Shown here one piece after another: positions 1 to 6,436 of a DNA stretch of 10,254 bases. Made by a program: the position numbers and the translations under genes. The notes under the pieces were generated by a model that was not told where the DNA came from, searched no databases, and was given only the letters and a program-made list of their open reading frames with translations. Every line of letters starts with the position of its first letter. Position 1 is the first letter of the stretch. This DNA is from CAZPBO01 sp964584815 (GTDB lineage Bacteria > Planctomycetota > SKW154), in assembly GCA_964584815.1 (NCBI GenBank), contig CAZPBO010000070.1:1-10254 (forward strand). Direction: 5' to 3'.

Positions 1-2097
1 TTAGGTTGTTGCGGGGAGAAGGGCAAATCTCGCGTCAACGGCAACTCCGCCTTGTCCCACAGGCTGAACTATGAACGGATTTATATCCATCTCTTTTATT
101 TCGTGGAAGTCGGTGATGAGTTGGCTAACGCGAAGAAGGGTCTCTTTAATGGCGTCAATATCTGCGGGTGGCTCGCCGCGCACCCCTTCAAGCAACTTGT
201 ATGAGCGCATCTCGCGTATCATCTCGCTCGCCTCAATGTCGGTCAACGGATGCAGGCGGAAGGCGACATCTTTGAAGACCTCAACATATATGCCGCCCAG
301 ACCGAACATAATGAGCGGTCCGAAGTTGGGGTCGTGTGTGACGCCGATGATGGTTTCGCGTCCTCCACGCACCATCTCTTGAACCATAACCCGCGCGTCG
401 GTTTTGCCCTTTGCCATACGCTCAAATGCCGCGCGGATTTCGTCCTCCGTGCGCAGGTCAACCGCCACCGCACCCATCTCCGTCTTGTGCACCACATCAG
501 GGTAGACCAGTTTAAGAACGACAGGGATGCCGATTTTTTTGGCTGCCGCTACCGCCGCATCCGCGTTATCCACCACCTCGTTCTTTGCCACTTTTATCCC
601 ATAACAGGCAAGCATTTCCAACGCCTCATCAAGGCGGAGGCGACAGCGTCCCGAACGATAAGCGCCCTTTACGATTTGGCTCGCCCGCTCTCTGTCAACA
701 TCGTAAGGCGGGGTGACTCCTATAGGCTTACTCCGCCATTGATGGTATTTGTGGAGCCATCTGAGTGCAGCCGCCACACCTTCAGGATACATAAATGTCG
801 GGATTTCCGCTGCCTTCAGCGGTTGCAACTCCTCTTCCGACTCTTCCGCCATTATGCACGCCAGTATCAGTTTGTCGGGGAACCGTTTCTTCGCCCGAAC
901 CAACTCCGGCACCACAGCCCGTGTCGGTGCAACCTTAATCGGCAGGAATATCACAAGGATTGTAGACGCCCTTTCGTTGCGGCATATGACTTCAAGCGCT
1001 TTCCCAAAGTCGGCGGGGGTTGCGTTTCCCGTCATATCAATTGGGTTTACCAACGATGCTTCGCCAACAAGGAAGTCCTGCAACTCCTCGCGGGTTCTTT
1101 GGGATGTTTCGGGAAGCGATATACCTGCGGCGCTTAAGGCGTCTGCTGCCAGCACAGCAGGTCCTCCGCCGTTTGAAAGGATGATGATGTCTTCGTTTGA
1201 GGGCACAGGCTGCTCACTCATCACCTTTGCGATGTCAAACATTTCCTCAATGGTTGCGGCGCGGATGATGCCTGCCTGTTCAAATAGGGCGTCGTAGGCG
1301 ATATCCAGTCCAGCAAGGGCGCCGGTGTGGCTGGATGCGGCGCGAGCGCCAACCGCCGTCCTGCCGCTCTTCACCACCACTATCGGCTTGTTGCGCGTCA
1401 CACGCCGCGCCACCCTCACAAATCTCCGCGGATTGCCTATGCTCTCCACATACATCAGAATAAGGTCGGTGTTTGGGTCGTCCTCAAGAAACTCCAGCAC
1501 ATCGTTGCTTGAGACATCAGCACGGTTGCCCAAACTTATGAACTTGCTCAATCCGACATTTGTGTAGCGGGAGTAACGGATGATAGCCAGTCCCAATGCG
1601 CCTGACTGCGATATAAGGGCGCATTTACCGGGGAGCGGCGGATCCACGCTGAAGGTTGCGTTCATACGCACATCGCTTTCTGTGTTTATCACACCCATGC
1701 AGTTGGGACCGACCATCCGGATGTTGTGCTCGCGCACAATATTGAGGATATTCTGCTCCAGTTCGGCGCCTTCCGCGCCTATCTCCTTAAACCCCGCCGT
1801 TATGACCACCACACCCTTGACACCTTTTTGCGCGCACTCTTCAAGAACGCTCGGCACAATCAACCGCGGCACCACTATTATCGCCAAATCCACCTCATCG
1901 GGAATCGCCTTTACGGATGGATAGACAGGTAGGCAGTATATCACATCGGCTTTGGGGTTGACCGGATACAGCCGTCCTGTGAAATCGCCGTCCATTATTG
2001 CGCGCAGTATGACATTGCTCAACTTTTGGCGCTTCTTACTGGCGCCAACCAGGGCGATTGAGCGCGGTCTAAATATCGCGTTCAGGTTCTTGCCCAT
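1..2097 (-). CDS. ADP-forming acyl-CoA (acetyl-CoA) synthetase, fused alpha-beta subunits
   Basis: This cytoplasmic enzyme interconverts acetyl-CoA (or another acyl-CoA), ADP and phosphate with the free acid, CoA and ATP, by way of a phosphohistidine. Read from a GTG six bases upstream it would be 700 residues; positions here use that numbering. An N-terminal CoA-binding Rossmann domain (about 8-140) has IALVGAS at 16-22 and VGPNCMGVIN at 131-140. Next come succinyl-CoA-ligase-like domains with ISQSGALG at 164-171 and the SSHTGALAG motif, whose His259 should be phosphorylated. A C-terminal ATP-grasp domain (about 485-695) has HKTEMGAV at 539-546 and DINPF at 673-677. The order alpha then beta in one chain matches the large fused bacterial and archaeal form. 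There is no GNAT domain, so it is not a Pat-type lysine acetyltransferase. I chose ATG at 2097 (698 residues) because GGAG lies 8 nt before it and only 2 nt before the GTG at 2103. The stop codon is the first three bases of the window. Family is secure; the preferred acyl substrate is not shown by sequence. Confidence 0.93.
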   Translation of the reverse strand: MGKNLNAIFRPRSIALVGASKKRQKLSNVILRAIMDGDFTGRLYPVNPKADVIYCLPVYPSVKAIPDEVDLAIIVVPRLIVPSVLEECAQKGVKGVVVITAGFKEIGAEGAELEQNILNIVREHNIRMVGPNCMGVINTESDVRMNATFSVDPPLPGKCALISQSGALGLAIIRYSRYTNVGLSKFISLGNRADVSSNDVLEFLEDDPNTDLILMYVESIGNPRRFVRVARRVTRNKPIVVVKSGRTAVGARAASSHTGALAGLDIAYDALFEQAGIIRAATIEEMFDIAKVMSEQPVPSNEDIIILSNGGGPAVLAADALSAAGISLPETSQRTREELQDFLVGEASLVNPIDMTGNATPADFGKALEVICRNERASTILVIFLPIKVAPTRAVVPELVRAKKRFPDKLILACIMAEESEEELQPLKAAEIPTFMYPEGVAAALRWLHKYHQWRSKPIGVTPPYDVDRERASQIVKGAYRSGRCRLRLDEALEMLACYGIKVAKNEVVDNADAAVAAAKKIGIPVVLKLVYPDVVHKTEMGAVAVDLRTEDEIRAAFERMAKGKTDARVMVQEMVRGGRETIIGVTHDPNFGPLIMFGLGGIYVEVFKDVAFRLHPLTDIEASEMIREMRSYKLLEGVRGEPPADIDAIKETLLRVSQLITDFHEIKEMDINPFIVQPVGQGGVAVDARFALLPATT

Positions 2098-2105
2098 AGC
2101 CACTA

Positions 2106-2109
2106 CTCC
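2106..2109 (-). promoter_or_regulatory. Ribosome binding site deciding the acyl-CoA synthetase start
   Basis: On the minus strand GGAG is followed by 8 nt and then ATG (2097-2095). The upstream in-frame GTG (2103-2101) sits only 2 nt after GGAG, too close for normal initiation. This favours the ATG. Confidence 0.65.
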
Positions 2110-2141
2110 AACAGAGCCGCCTTATTTTATAGGTCTGTTGG
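2108..2141. repeat. Perfect 8-bp inverted repeat between divergent genes (possible operator)
   Basis: The arms are CCAACAGA (2108-2115) and TCTGTTGG (2134-2141), exact reverse complements separated by 18 bp. The left arm shares two bases with the Shine-Dalgarno of the minus-strand synthetase gene. The right arm runs into the candidate -35 of the plus-strand helicase gene, and the repeat brackets the candidate -10 of the synthetase. That placement would suit a dimeric DNA-binding regulator controlling both genes. With the start sites proposed here, only one arm would be in the synthetase transcript, so an RNA hairpin is less likely. A chance 8-bp repeat in a 90-bp region is not rare enough to exclude. 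Confidence 0.4.
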
Positions 2142-2152
2142 CAGAAGACCAA
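2124..2152 (-). promoter_or_regulatory. Candidate sigma-70 promoter of the acyl-CoA synthetase gene
   Basis: On the minus strand TTGGTC (2152-2147) is followed by 17 nt and TAAAAT (2129-2124). The -10 matches the consensus at 5 of 6 positions and the -35 at 3 of 6. Transcription would start near 2117, giving a leader of about 20 nt that contains the GGAG. It overlaps the facing helicase promoter. Confidence 0.4.
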
Positions 2153-2168
2153 TGCAAAGATGTATAAT
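2138..2168 (+). promoter_or_regulatory. Candidate sigma-70 promoter of the helicase gene
   Basis: A perfect TATAAT (2163-2168) is preceded by TTGGCA (2138-2143; 5 of 6 to TTGACA) with a rather long 19-nt spacer. Transcription would begin near 2175. The -10 lies inside the longest possible reading frame of the helicase (ATG at 2152), which argues against that upstream start and for the GTG at 2191. Confidence 0.5.
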
Positions 2169-2177
2169 TGTTTTGAT

Positions 2178-2183
2178 GGGAGG
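2178..2183 (+). promoter_or_regulatory. Ribosome binding site deciding the helicase start
   Basis: GGGAGG is followed by 7 nt and then GTG at 2191, ideal spacing. The in-frame ATGs at 2152 and 2176 have no comparable site upstream, and the second overlaps this one. Confidence 0.7.
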
Positions 2184-2190
2184 AAACAGT

Positions 2191-4161
2191 GTGGACTGGG
2201 AGGCAGCGGGATTTACGCTGACGGAGGAGCAGCGAGTTGCGGCGGAGGCACCTGTTGAGGGGTTGTGTGTGGTGGAGGCGGGGGCTGGCTGCGGCAAGAC
2301 CCACCTTGTGACAGCAAGGTTTGTATATCTTGTTCTGGAGAAGGGGATTGAGCCTGAGACGATTCTGTGTCTGACATTTTCGGAGCACGCGGCGGGTGAG
2401 ATGCGCCGCCGTATTAAACAGGCGCTTCAGAGGCTGGGAACACTTCCGCGCTCTATTTGTGCCTCCACATTCCACTCTTTCTGTGAAGGCGTGCTGCGTG
2501 AGAGCGGAGCCGCTGTGGGGGTGTCTGCCGATTTTGTGGTTCTGGATGAGGGCGAGGTGGAGTTGCTGTTTGAGCAATCGCGGCGGCGTTTAATGGAACA
2601 ACCTCCGCCACTTGCCGTGATGAATGTGGATATGCTGTGGCGAACGCTACTCGGTGCCCAGAGGCTCATAAGTCAGGCGCGCCTTGAGGGACTGGGGCAG
2701 AAAGACCTACAAGCATTCCTTAAACATTGCGGGGATGATGCCACTTCGGCGTGGCGACGCGACATCCTCAACATCACGCTTTGCCTGTGGCGCTTCTACG
2801 AAGAGGCGAAAAGGGAGCGCAACGCCGTTGATTTTGACGATTTGATAGAGAAAGCGTTGCTGGTTTTGCAGGGAGAAGAGGGGAAGGATGTGCGGCGGCG
2901 TTATCGCGCCTTCCTTGTGGATGAGTATCAGGACACAGACAGAAGGCAGCAGAAGTTGCTTGAAGCGCTCTGCGGGGAGGAGTTATCGTCGGTCTTTGTA
3001 GTGGGCGATGTGCGTCAGGCGATATACGCTTGGCGTGGGGCATATCCTGAGGGGATGCTGGCGCTGTGTGAGCGGGGCAATCTTTTTCACCTCACACACA
3101 ACTTCCGTTCGCGCAACGAGATACTGACACTCGCTAATGCTGTTATCAACGCCGATGAAAGCCTTCCCGAAAGCCGCCTTCACAACAGTAATCCGCCTTT
3201 ATCTTCCGCTGAGCCGTTGGTTGTGCGCTTGTTTGAGACGCCTGACGCAGAAGCGGAATGGGTGGCGCAAAGAATCGCTGACCTGATAGATGAGGGGCAG
3301 AACGCGGACAGTGTAGCGGTTTTGGCGCGTTCAAGGACCCACCTTTGGCGCTTGGAGAGCCAACTTGAGATGTTGGGTGTGCCGTTTGTTGCGATTGTCA
3401 AGAACATCTATGAGGCGGCAGAAGTTTTGGATGTGGGACATATTCTGGTGCTGGGGGAGGATAAGGAGGACAGGGAAGCGCGGGTCTGGCTTGCGCTGCG
3501 TTTCGGCGATGTGGTGGACGCAGAAGACGGGCGTATCCCATCTCCTAATGAGGAGATACTGCATCTTGCAGAAGAGACAAAGGAGAAAGACCCGTTTTCG
3601 GCAGTATCACTTGTCGCGGAGAGGCTAGGGTATCTGTCCGATTATAAGGTCTGCGCCAACATTGACCGGCTACTTGAGCAGGCGGCAAGGTGGCTACGCC
3701 TTTTCCCTGGAGTTAGGGCGGCGGAGTTTGGGCGCTACATTCTTGCGATGCGACGAGTGGGCGCTACCGAGCCTGTCACCGACCCGTATAAGACCTACAA
3801 TGCGGTGCGCATTCTCACCATCCACGCCGCAAAAGGGCTTGAATTTGACTGCGTGTTCCTCTTTGACACACGCAAAACGCCAAGCAGGCAGGACGAGCCG
3901 TTTCTGCTGGACGCAGATGCGGCAGGAGTCGCCATCAGACTGCTGCCGGGGCAGGGAGAAGGGAGGAAGAATGTGAGCACGGATTACGAACGGGTGTGGG
4001 AAGCGAGCCGTCAGCGGCGGGACAGGGAGGAGAGGCGACTTCTGCATGTTGCTGTGACGCGGGCGCGTAAACAACTTGTGATAACAGGACGGGTAAAAAA
4101 TTTCGCGGCGATGATGAGAAAAGCGCTTGAGGAATGCGGCATCAGCGCAACAGTAGAATGA
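2191..4161 (+). CDS. UvrD/Rep/AddA-type superfamily 1 DNA helicase
   Basis: This is an ATP-driven, presumably 3'-5', DNA helicase, probably acting in DNA repair or recombination. From the GTG start it is 656 residues. All helicase motifs are visible in order: Q motif TLTEEQR (about 10-16), Walker A EAGAGCGKT (29-37), Ia TFSEHAAGEM (62-71), Ib STFHSFC (92-98), Walker B VDEYQDTD (243-250), motif III VGDVRQAIYAWRGA (271-284), IV THNFRS (302-307), V ILTIHAAKGLEFD (541-553) and VI EERRLLHVAVTRARKQL (613-629). The Walker A has Cys where UvrD and Rep normally have Ser. Motif III (GDVRQAIY) resembles AddA/RecB, whereas WRGA and motif V resemble UvrD. The protein ends soon after motif VI, so there is no RecB/AddA nuclease domain and no long UvrD-type tail. 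Family is secure. I give no symbol because the motifs do not place it clearly as UvrD, PcrA, Rep or AddA. It stands alone on the plus strand, and its last 20 bp overlap pgpA tail to tail. Confidence 0.9.
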   Translation: MDWEAAGFTLTEEQRVAAEAPVEGLCVVEAGAGCGKTHLVTARFVYLVLEKGIEPETILCLTFSEHAAGEMRRRIKQALQRLGTLPRSICASTFHSFCEGVLRESGAAVGVSADFVVLDEGEVELLFEQSRRRLMEQPPPLAVMNVDMLWRTLLGAQRLISQARLEGLGQKDLQAFLKHCGDDATSAWRRDILNITLCLWRFYEEAKRERNAVDFDDLIEKALLVLQGEEGKDVRRRYRAFLVDEYQDTDRRQQKLLEALCGEELSSVFVVGDVRQAIYAWRGAYPEGMLALCERGNLFHLTHNFRSRNEILTLANAVINADESLPESRLHNSNPPLSSAEPLVVRLFETPDAEAEWVAQRIADLIDEGQNADSVAVLARSRTHLWRLESQLEMLGVPFVAIVKNIYEAAEVLDVGHILVLGEDKEDREARVWLALRFGDVVDAEDGRIPSPNEEILHLAEETKEKDPFSAVSLVAERLGYLSDYKVCANIDRLLEQAARWLRLFPGVRAAEFGRYILAMRRVGATEPVTDPYKTYNAVRILTIHAAKGLEFDCVFLFDTRKTPSRQDEPFLLDADAAGVAIRLLPGQGEGRKNVSTDYERVWEASRQRRDREERRLLHVAVTRARKQLVITGRVKNFAAMMRKALEECGISATVE

Positions 4162-4561
4162 AGGCGCAGGTGAGTGCCGCCGCAAATCCGCCCGCCACCA
4201 CATCGTCAATATACACACCCCAAGGGTTGGCAAAACGCTGAAGCGCCTTTATCGGCGGCGGTTTTACCACATCAAAAAACCTGAACAGAACAAACGCTAC
4301 AACAATGCCCCAGAAGTCGGTTTTGAGCAAAACGAGCGGCAGAAGCGCCACACATTGCCCTGCAACCTCATCTGTTGTGACCCAGCGTGGGTCGTGCGGT
4401 TCTTTTGGGCAAAGAAAGAGCCCCACAAACGCAAGGACAGCAAGCGGAAGCAGAGCCCACGGCGAAAGATAAAAGAGCAGACACACCGCAGCGGAAGTGA
4501 GTGTGCCACCACCCCGCACAAAGCCTATACCGAAAAACGACAGAAGTGCCTTCTTAAACAA
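4142..4561 (-). CDS. pgpA: Phosphatidylglycerophosphatase A
   Basis: This membrane enzyme removes phosphate from phosphatidylglycerol phosphate to make phosphatidylglycerol, the step directly after PgsA. The family signatures are GIGFVRGGGTLTSA near the N-terminus, DEVAGQ in the middle, then LFRFFDVVKPPPI and GVYIDDVVAGG, with Asp and Glu residues likely to bind Mg2+. Hydrophobic segments alternate with these motifs, and the protein ends in a hydrophobic stretch followed by Arg. The reading frame is open back to a GTG at 4591 (149 residues), which would overlap pgsA by 38 bp. I prefer TTG at 4561 (139 residues): AAAGGA lies 7 nt upstream and the overlap with pgsA falls to 8 nt. The start is uncertain but the family is not. 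It is last in the minus-strand gene string, and its 3' end overlaps the convergent helicase by 20 bp. Confidence 0.88.
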   Translation of the reverse strand: MFKKALLSFFGIGFVRGGGTLTSAAVCLLFYLSPWALLPLAVLAFVGLFLCPKEPHDPRWVTTDEVAGQCVALLPLVLLKTDFWGIVVAFVLFRFFDVVKPPPIKALQRFANPWGVYIDDVVAGGFAAALTCAFILLLR

Positions 4562-5123
4562 TCCTGCGTCCTTTAAGGATGCGCACCGCACGGAACAGAT
4601 ACTGCACTGCTGACGCCGCCGTCACCCCCACCATCACATAAACCAGCACCTCCGTCAATGTGGGCAGCCACCGCCCCACATCCTGATGTCCCACACAGAA
4701 AATGAGAAACGACAAAGTCACATATTGAACAAACACCTTTATCTTACCTGTCAGAAGCGCGCCGAAAGCCAAACCCTGCGACTCCACATAGGAGCGGATA
4801 CCCGAGACGAGAAACTCACGCATTATTACGACGGCGACGACCCAGGATGGCAGAAGATGCGGCGCAAGCGGCAGAAGAAAAACAAATGTTCCGCAAACGA
4901 GCAGTTTGTCGGTGAAAGGGTCGGCAATGCGCCCAAATGTCGTCTCCAACCTCAACCGCCTCGCGAGAACACCGTCAAGGTAGTCGGTAAAAGCGCTTAC
5001 TATAAAAACAACAAGCGCTACATCCGTCAACCAACCTCGCTGCGGAGTATAGAGCGCAAGAAGAGTAAAGACAACCACAGCGCCAAGCGCCCGTGTCCCC
5101 GTTAAGATGTTACAGATGTTCAC
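4554..5123 (-). CDS. pgsA: CDP-diacylglycerol-glycerol-3-phosphate 3-phosphatidyltransferase
   Basis: This integral membrane enzyme exchanges the CMP of CDP-diacylglycerol for glycerol-3-phosphate, giving phosphatidylglycerol phosphate, the committed step to anionic phospholipids. At 189 residues it has the usual length. The CDP-alcohol phosphotransferase signature is complete: Asp47, Asp50-Gly51, Ala54-Arg55, Gly64, Asp68 and Asp72 with exact family spacing. NILTGTR near the N-terminus and REFLVSGIRSYVESQGLAFG followed by GKIKVFVQ distinguish PgsA from other members such as phosphatidylserine synthase. Several hydrophobic helices are visible (about 12-25, 31-46, 74-100, 129-146 and 156-177). 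It starts with GTG, whose bases overlap the rimO stop as GTGA (4 nt), and GGAG lies 8 nt upstream inside rimO, so translation is probably coupled. Next in the string is pgpA, which acts on its product. Confidence 0.95.
   Translation of the reverse strand: MNICNILTGTRALGAVVVFTLLALYTPQRGWLTDVALVVFIVSAFTDYLDGVLARRLRLETTFGRIADPFTDKLLVCGTFVFLLPLAPHLLPSWVVAVVIMREFLVSGIRSYVESQGLAFGALLTGKIKVFVQYVTLSFLIFCVGHQDVGRWLPTLTEVLVYVMVGVTAASAVQYLFRAVRILKGRRIV
4569..4574 (-). promoter_or_regulatory. Ribosome binding site supporting a TTG start for pgpA
   Basis: On the minus strand AAAGGA lies inside the last codons of pgsA, 7 nt before TTG (4561-4559). No similar site precedes the alternative GTG at 4591 closely. 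Confidence 0.45.
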
Positions 5124-6436
5124 TTTTGACGCTCCACAGGATGGGCGATTATACTCCCCGCCCGCGCATACTCAAAAAAGACTTCCTCAAATTCGCCAAC
5201 CTCTAACTCCCCCAAAACATATACTACCCCATCCACCTCCGGCGCATCCCGATATGTCCTGCACACACTCACCTTCTCCTCCACCCAGTCAACAAGCACC
5301 TTCTCCTTCTTCCCGAGAAGTTTTCTGTGCAGCGAAAGGGTCAACGCGGAAACCACCCGCCTTATGCGTGTAAGTCTTCGCTGCACCACATCTTTTGGCA
5401 GTTGCTCAAGTTTTGCCGCTTTTGTCCCATCCTCTGCGCTGTAGGCAAAAACCCCAACTCTACAGAAGCGCGCCTCCCGCAGAAAATCAACTAACTCTTC
5501 AAATTCCGCCTCTGTCTCCCCGGGAAACCCCACCATAACCGTGGTGCGAATGCAAATCTGTGGGACGCTCTTAAGCAACTCAATCGCTTTTATGACCGCT
5601 TTTCTGCCACCCGCACGCCCCATTCGCGAAAGCACCTTATCGGATATATGCTGAATCGGCACATCAATATATGGGACGATTTTGCGGCAGGAGCGCATTG
5701 CGCGCACAAGGCGGTTTGTTATGCGGGCAGGATGAGCATACATTAGGCGAATCCAGCGCAAACCGTCCACCGCATCAAGTTTTTCAAGGAGAGAGGGCAG
5801 GCGCATTCTGGTTTTTGGGCACCGCCACGCGGTTGTGTCTTGGGCGATTAAGATGAGTTCCTTTACGCCGAGAGCGGCGAGCGCGCTTGCCTCTGCGAGG
5901 ATTTGTTCTGCGGTTTTTGGGCGGTGTTTACCGCGGATGCGTGGTATCGTGCAGAAAGTGCAGGTGTTGGAGCAACCATCAGAGATGCGGATGTAGGCGG
6001 TGTGAGGTGGGGTGAGGATAAGGCGATGGGCGTCGTCAGGCGGCTCATCTGGCGGCGGAGATGTCAAATCGTAGCGCTTCCCTGCAAGTAAGGTCTCGGC
6101 AAGCGTTGCGAATTCATCAGACCGCCAGGTCGGCAGTATGCAGTCGGCGTCAGGAAATGCATAGGCGCATTTGTCCCCGAAAAAAGGAGGGTGGCAACCT
6201 GTTATAACAAGGGGGGCGGAGGTTTCTCTTTTTATGCGGGCAAGTTGGTGGTAGACGCGTGCCGCCTCCTCTCTTGCCGGCGCGATAAAAGCGCAGGTGG
6301 CAAGGATTAGCATCTCCGCCTCATATGGGTCATTTGTCAGGAGCCAGCCGCGTTCGGCAAGCCGACCGCACAGATTCTCCGCATCTATGAGGTTCTTTGC
6401 GCAGCCCAGAACGCGGATATAAAACTTATGCGGCAC
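5120..6436 (-). CDS. rimO: Ribosomal protein S12 methylthiotransferase (radical SAM)
   Basis: RimO adds a methylthio group to a conserved aspartate of ribosomal protein S12, using two 4Fe-4S clusters and S-adenosylmethionine. The 438 residues show the expected three domains. The UPF0004 domain has cluster ligands Cys12 (VLGCAKNLIDAE), Cys48 and Cys81. The radical SAM barrel has the CxxxCxxC set Cys155, Cys159 and Cys162 in DGCSNTCTFCTIP, then PYIDVPIQHISDKVLSRMGR (255-274) and TTVMVGFPGET. A C-terminal TRAM domain covers about 373-435. GCxKN with Asp-Ala-Glu rather than GCQMN, LIAQDTTAW, and TYRDAPEVDG at 394-403 point to RimO rather than MiaB or MtaB. The GTG start lies 10 nt after GGAG and overlaps the ftsK end by 11 nt; the stop overlaps the pgsA start. 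Such tight packing suggests co-translation. I am confident of the subfamily. Confidence 0.95.
   Translation of the reverse strand: MPHKFYIRVLGCAKNLIDAENLCGRLAERGWLLTNDPYEAEMLILATCAFIAPAREEAARVYHQLARIKRETSAPLVITGCHPPFFGDKCAYAFPDADCILPTWRSDEFATLAETLLAGKRYDLTSPPPDEPPDDAHRLILTPPHTAYIRISDGCSNTCTFCTIPRIRGKHRPKTAEQILAEASALAALGVKELILIAQDTTAWRCPKTRMRLPSLLEKLDAVDGLRWIRLMYAHPARITNRLVRAMRSCRKIVPYIDVPIQHISDKVLSRMGRAGGRKAVIKAIELLKSVPQICIRTTVMVGFPGETEAEFEELVDFLREARFCRVGVFAYSAEDGTKAAKLEQLPKDVVQRRLTRIRRVVSALTLSLHRKLLGKKEKVLVDWVEEKVSVCRTYRDAPEVDGVVYVLGELEVGEFEEVFFEYARAGSIIAHPVERQK

Noticed and set aside
250..1137. Open frame of 295 codons on the plus strand
   Set aside because: It lies wholly antisense to the acyl-CoA synthetase, is rich in Arg, His and Cys without any recognisable motif, and has no Shine-Dalgarno. 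It is a shadow frame of a GC-rich gene.
2152..2190. Helicase start at ATG 2152 or ATG 2176
   Set aside because: The TATAAT -10 lies inside the first and the Shine-Dalgarno for GTG 2191 overlaps the second; neither has its own ribosome binding site.
4080..4141. Run of six T on the minus strand (4100-4095) downstream of pgpA as a terminator
   Set aside because: No GC-rich stem of useful length precedes it, and the bases are explained by helicase codons.
3694..4233. Open frame of 179 codons on the minus strand across the helicase end and the pgpA end
   Set aside because: It overlaps two well-supported genes in another frame, is rich in Cys, His and Arg, and shows no motif.
4175..4264. GCCGCCG and CGGCGGC arms followed by TTTT downstream of the helicase as a terminator
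   Set aside because: The arms are over 70 nt apart, and the nearer CGCC/GGCG pair is only 4 bp, so no convincing hairpin forms; the bases are coding sequence of pgpA.
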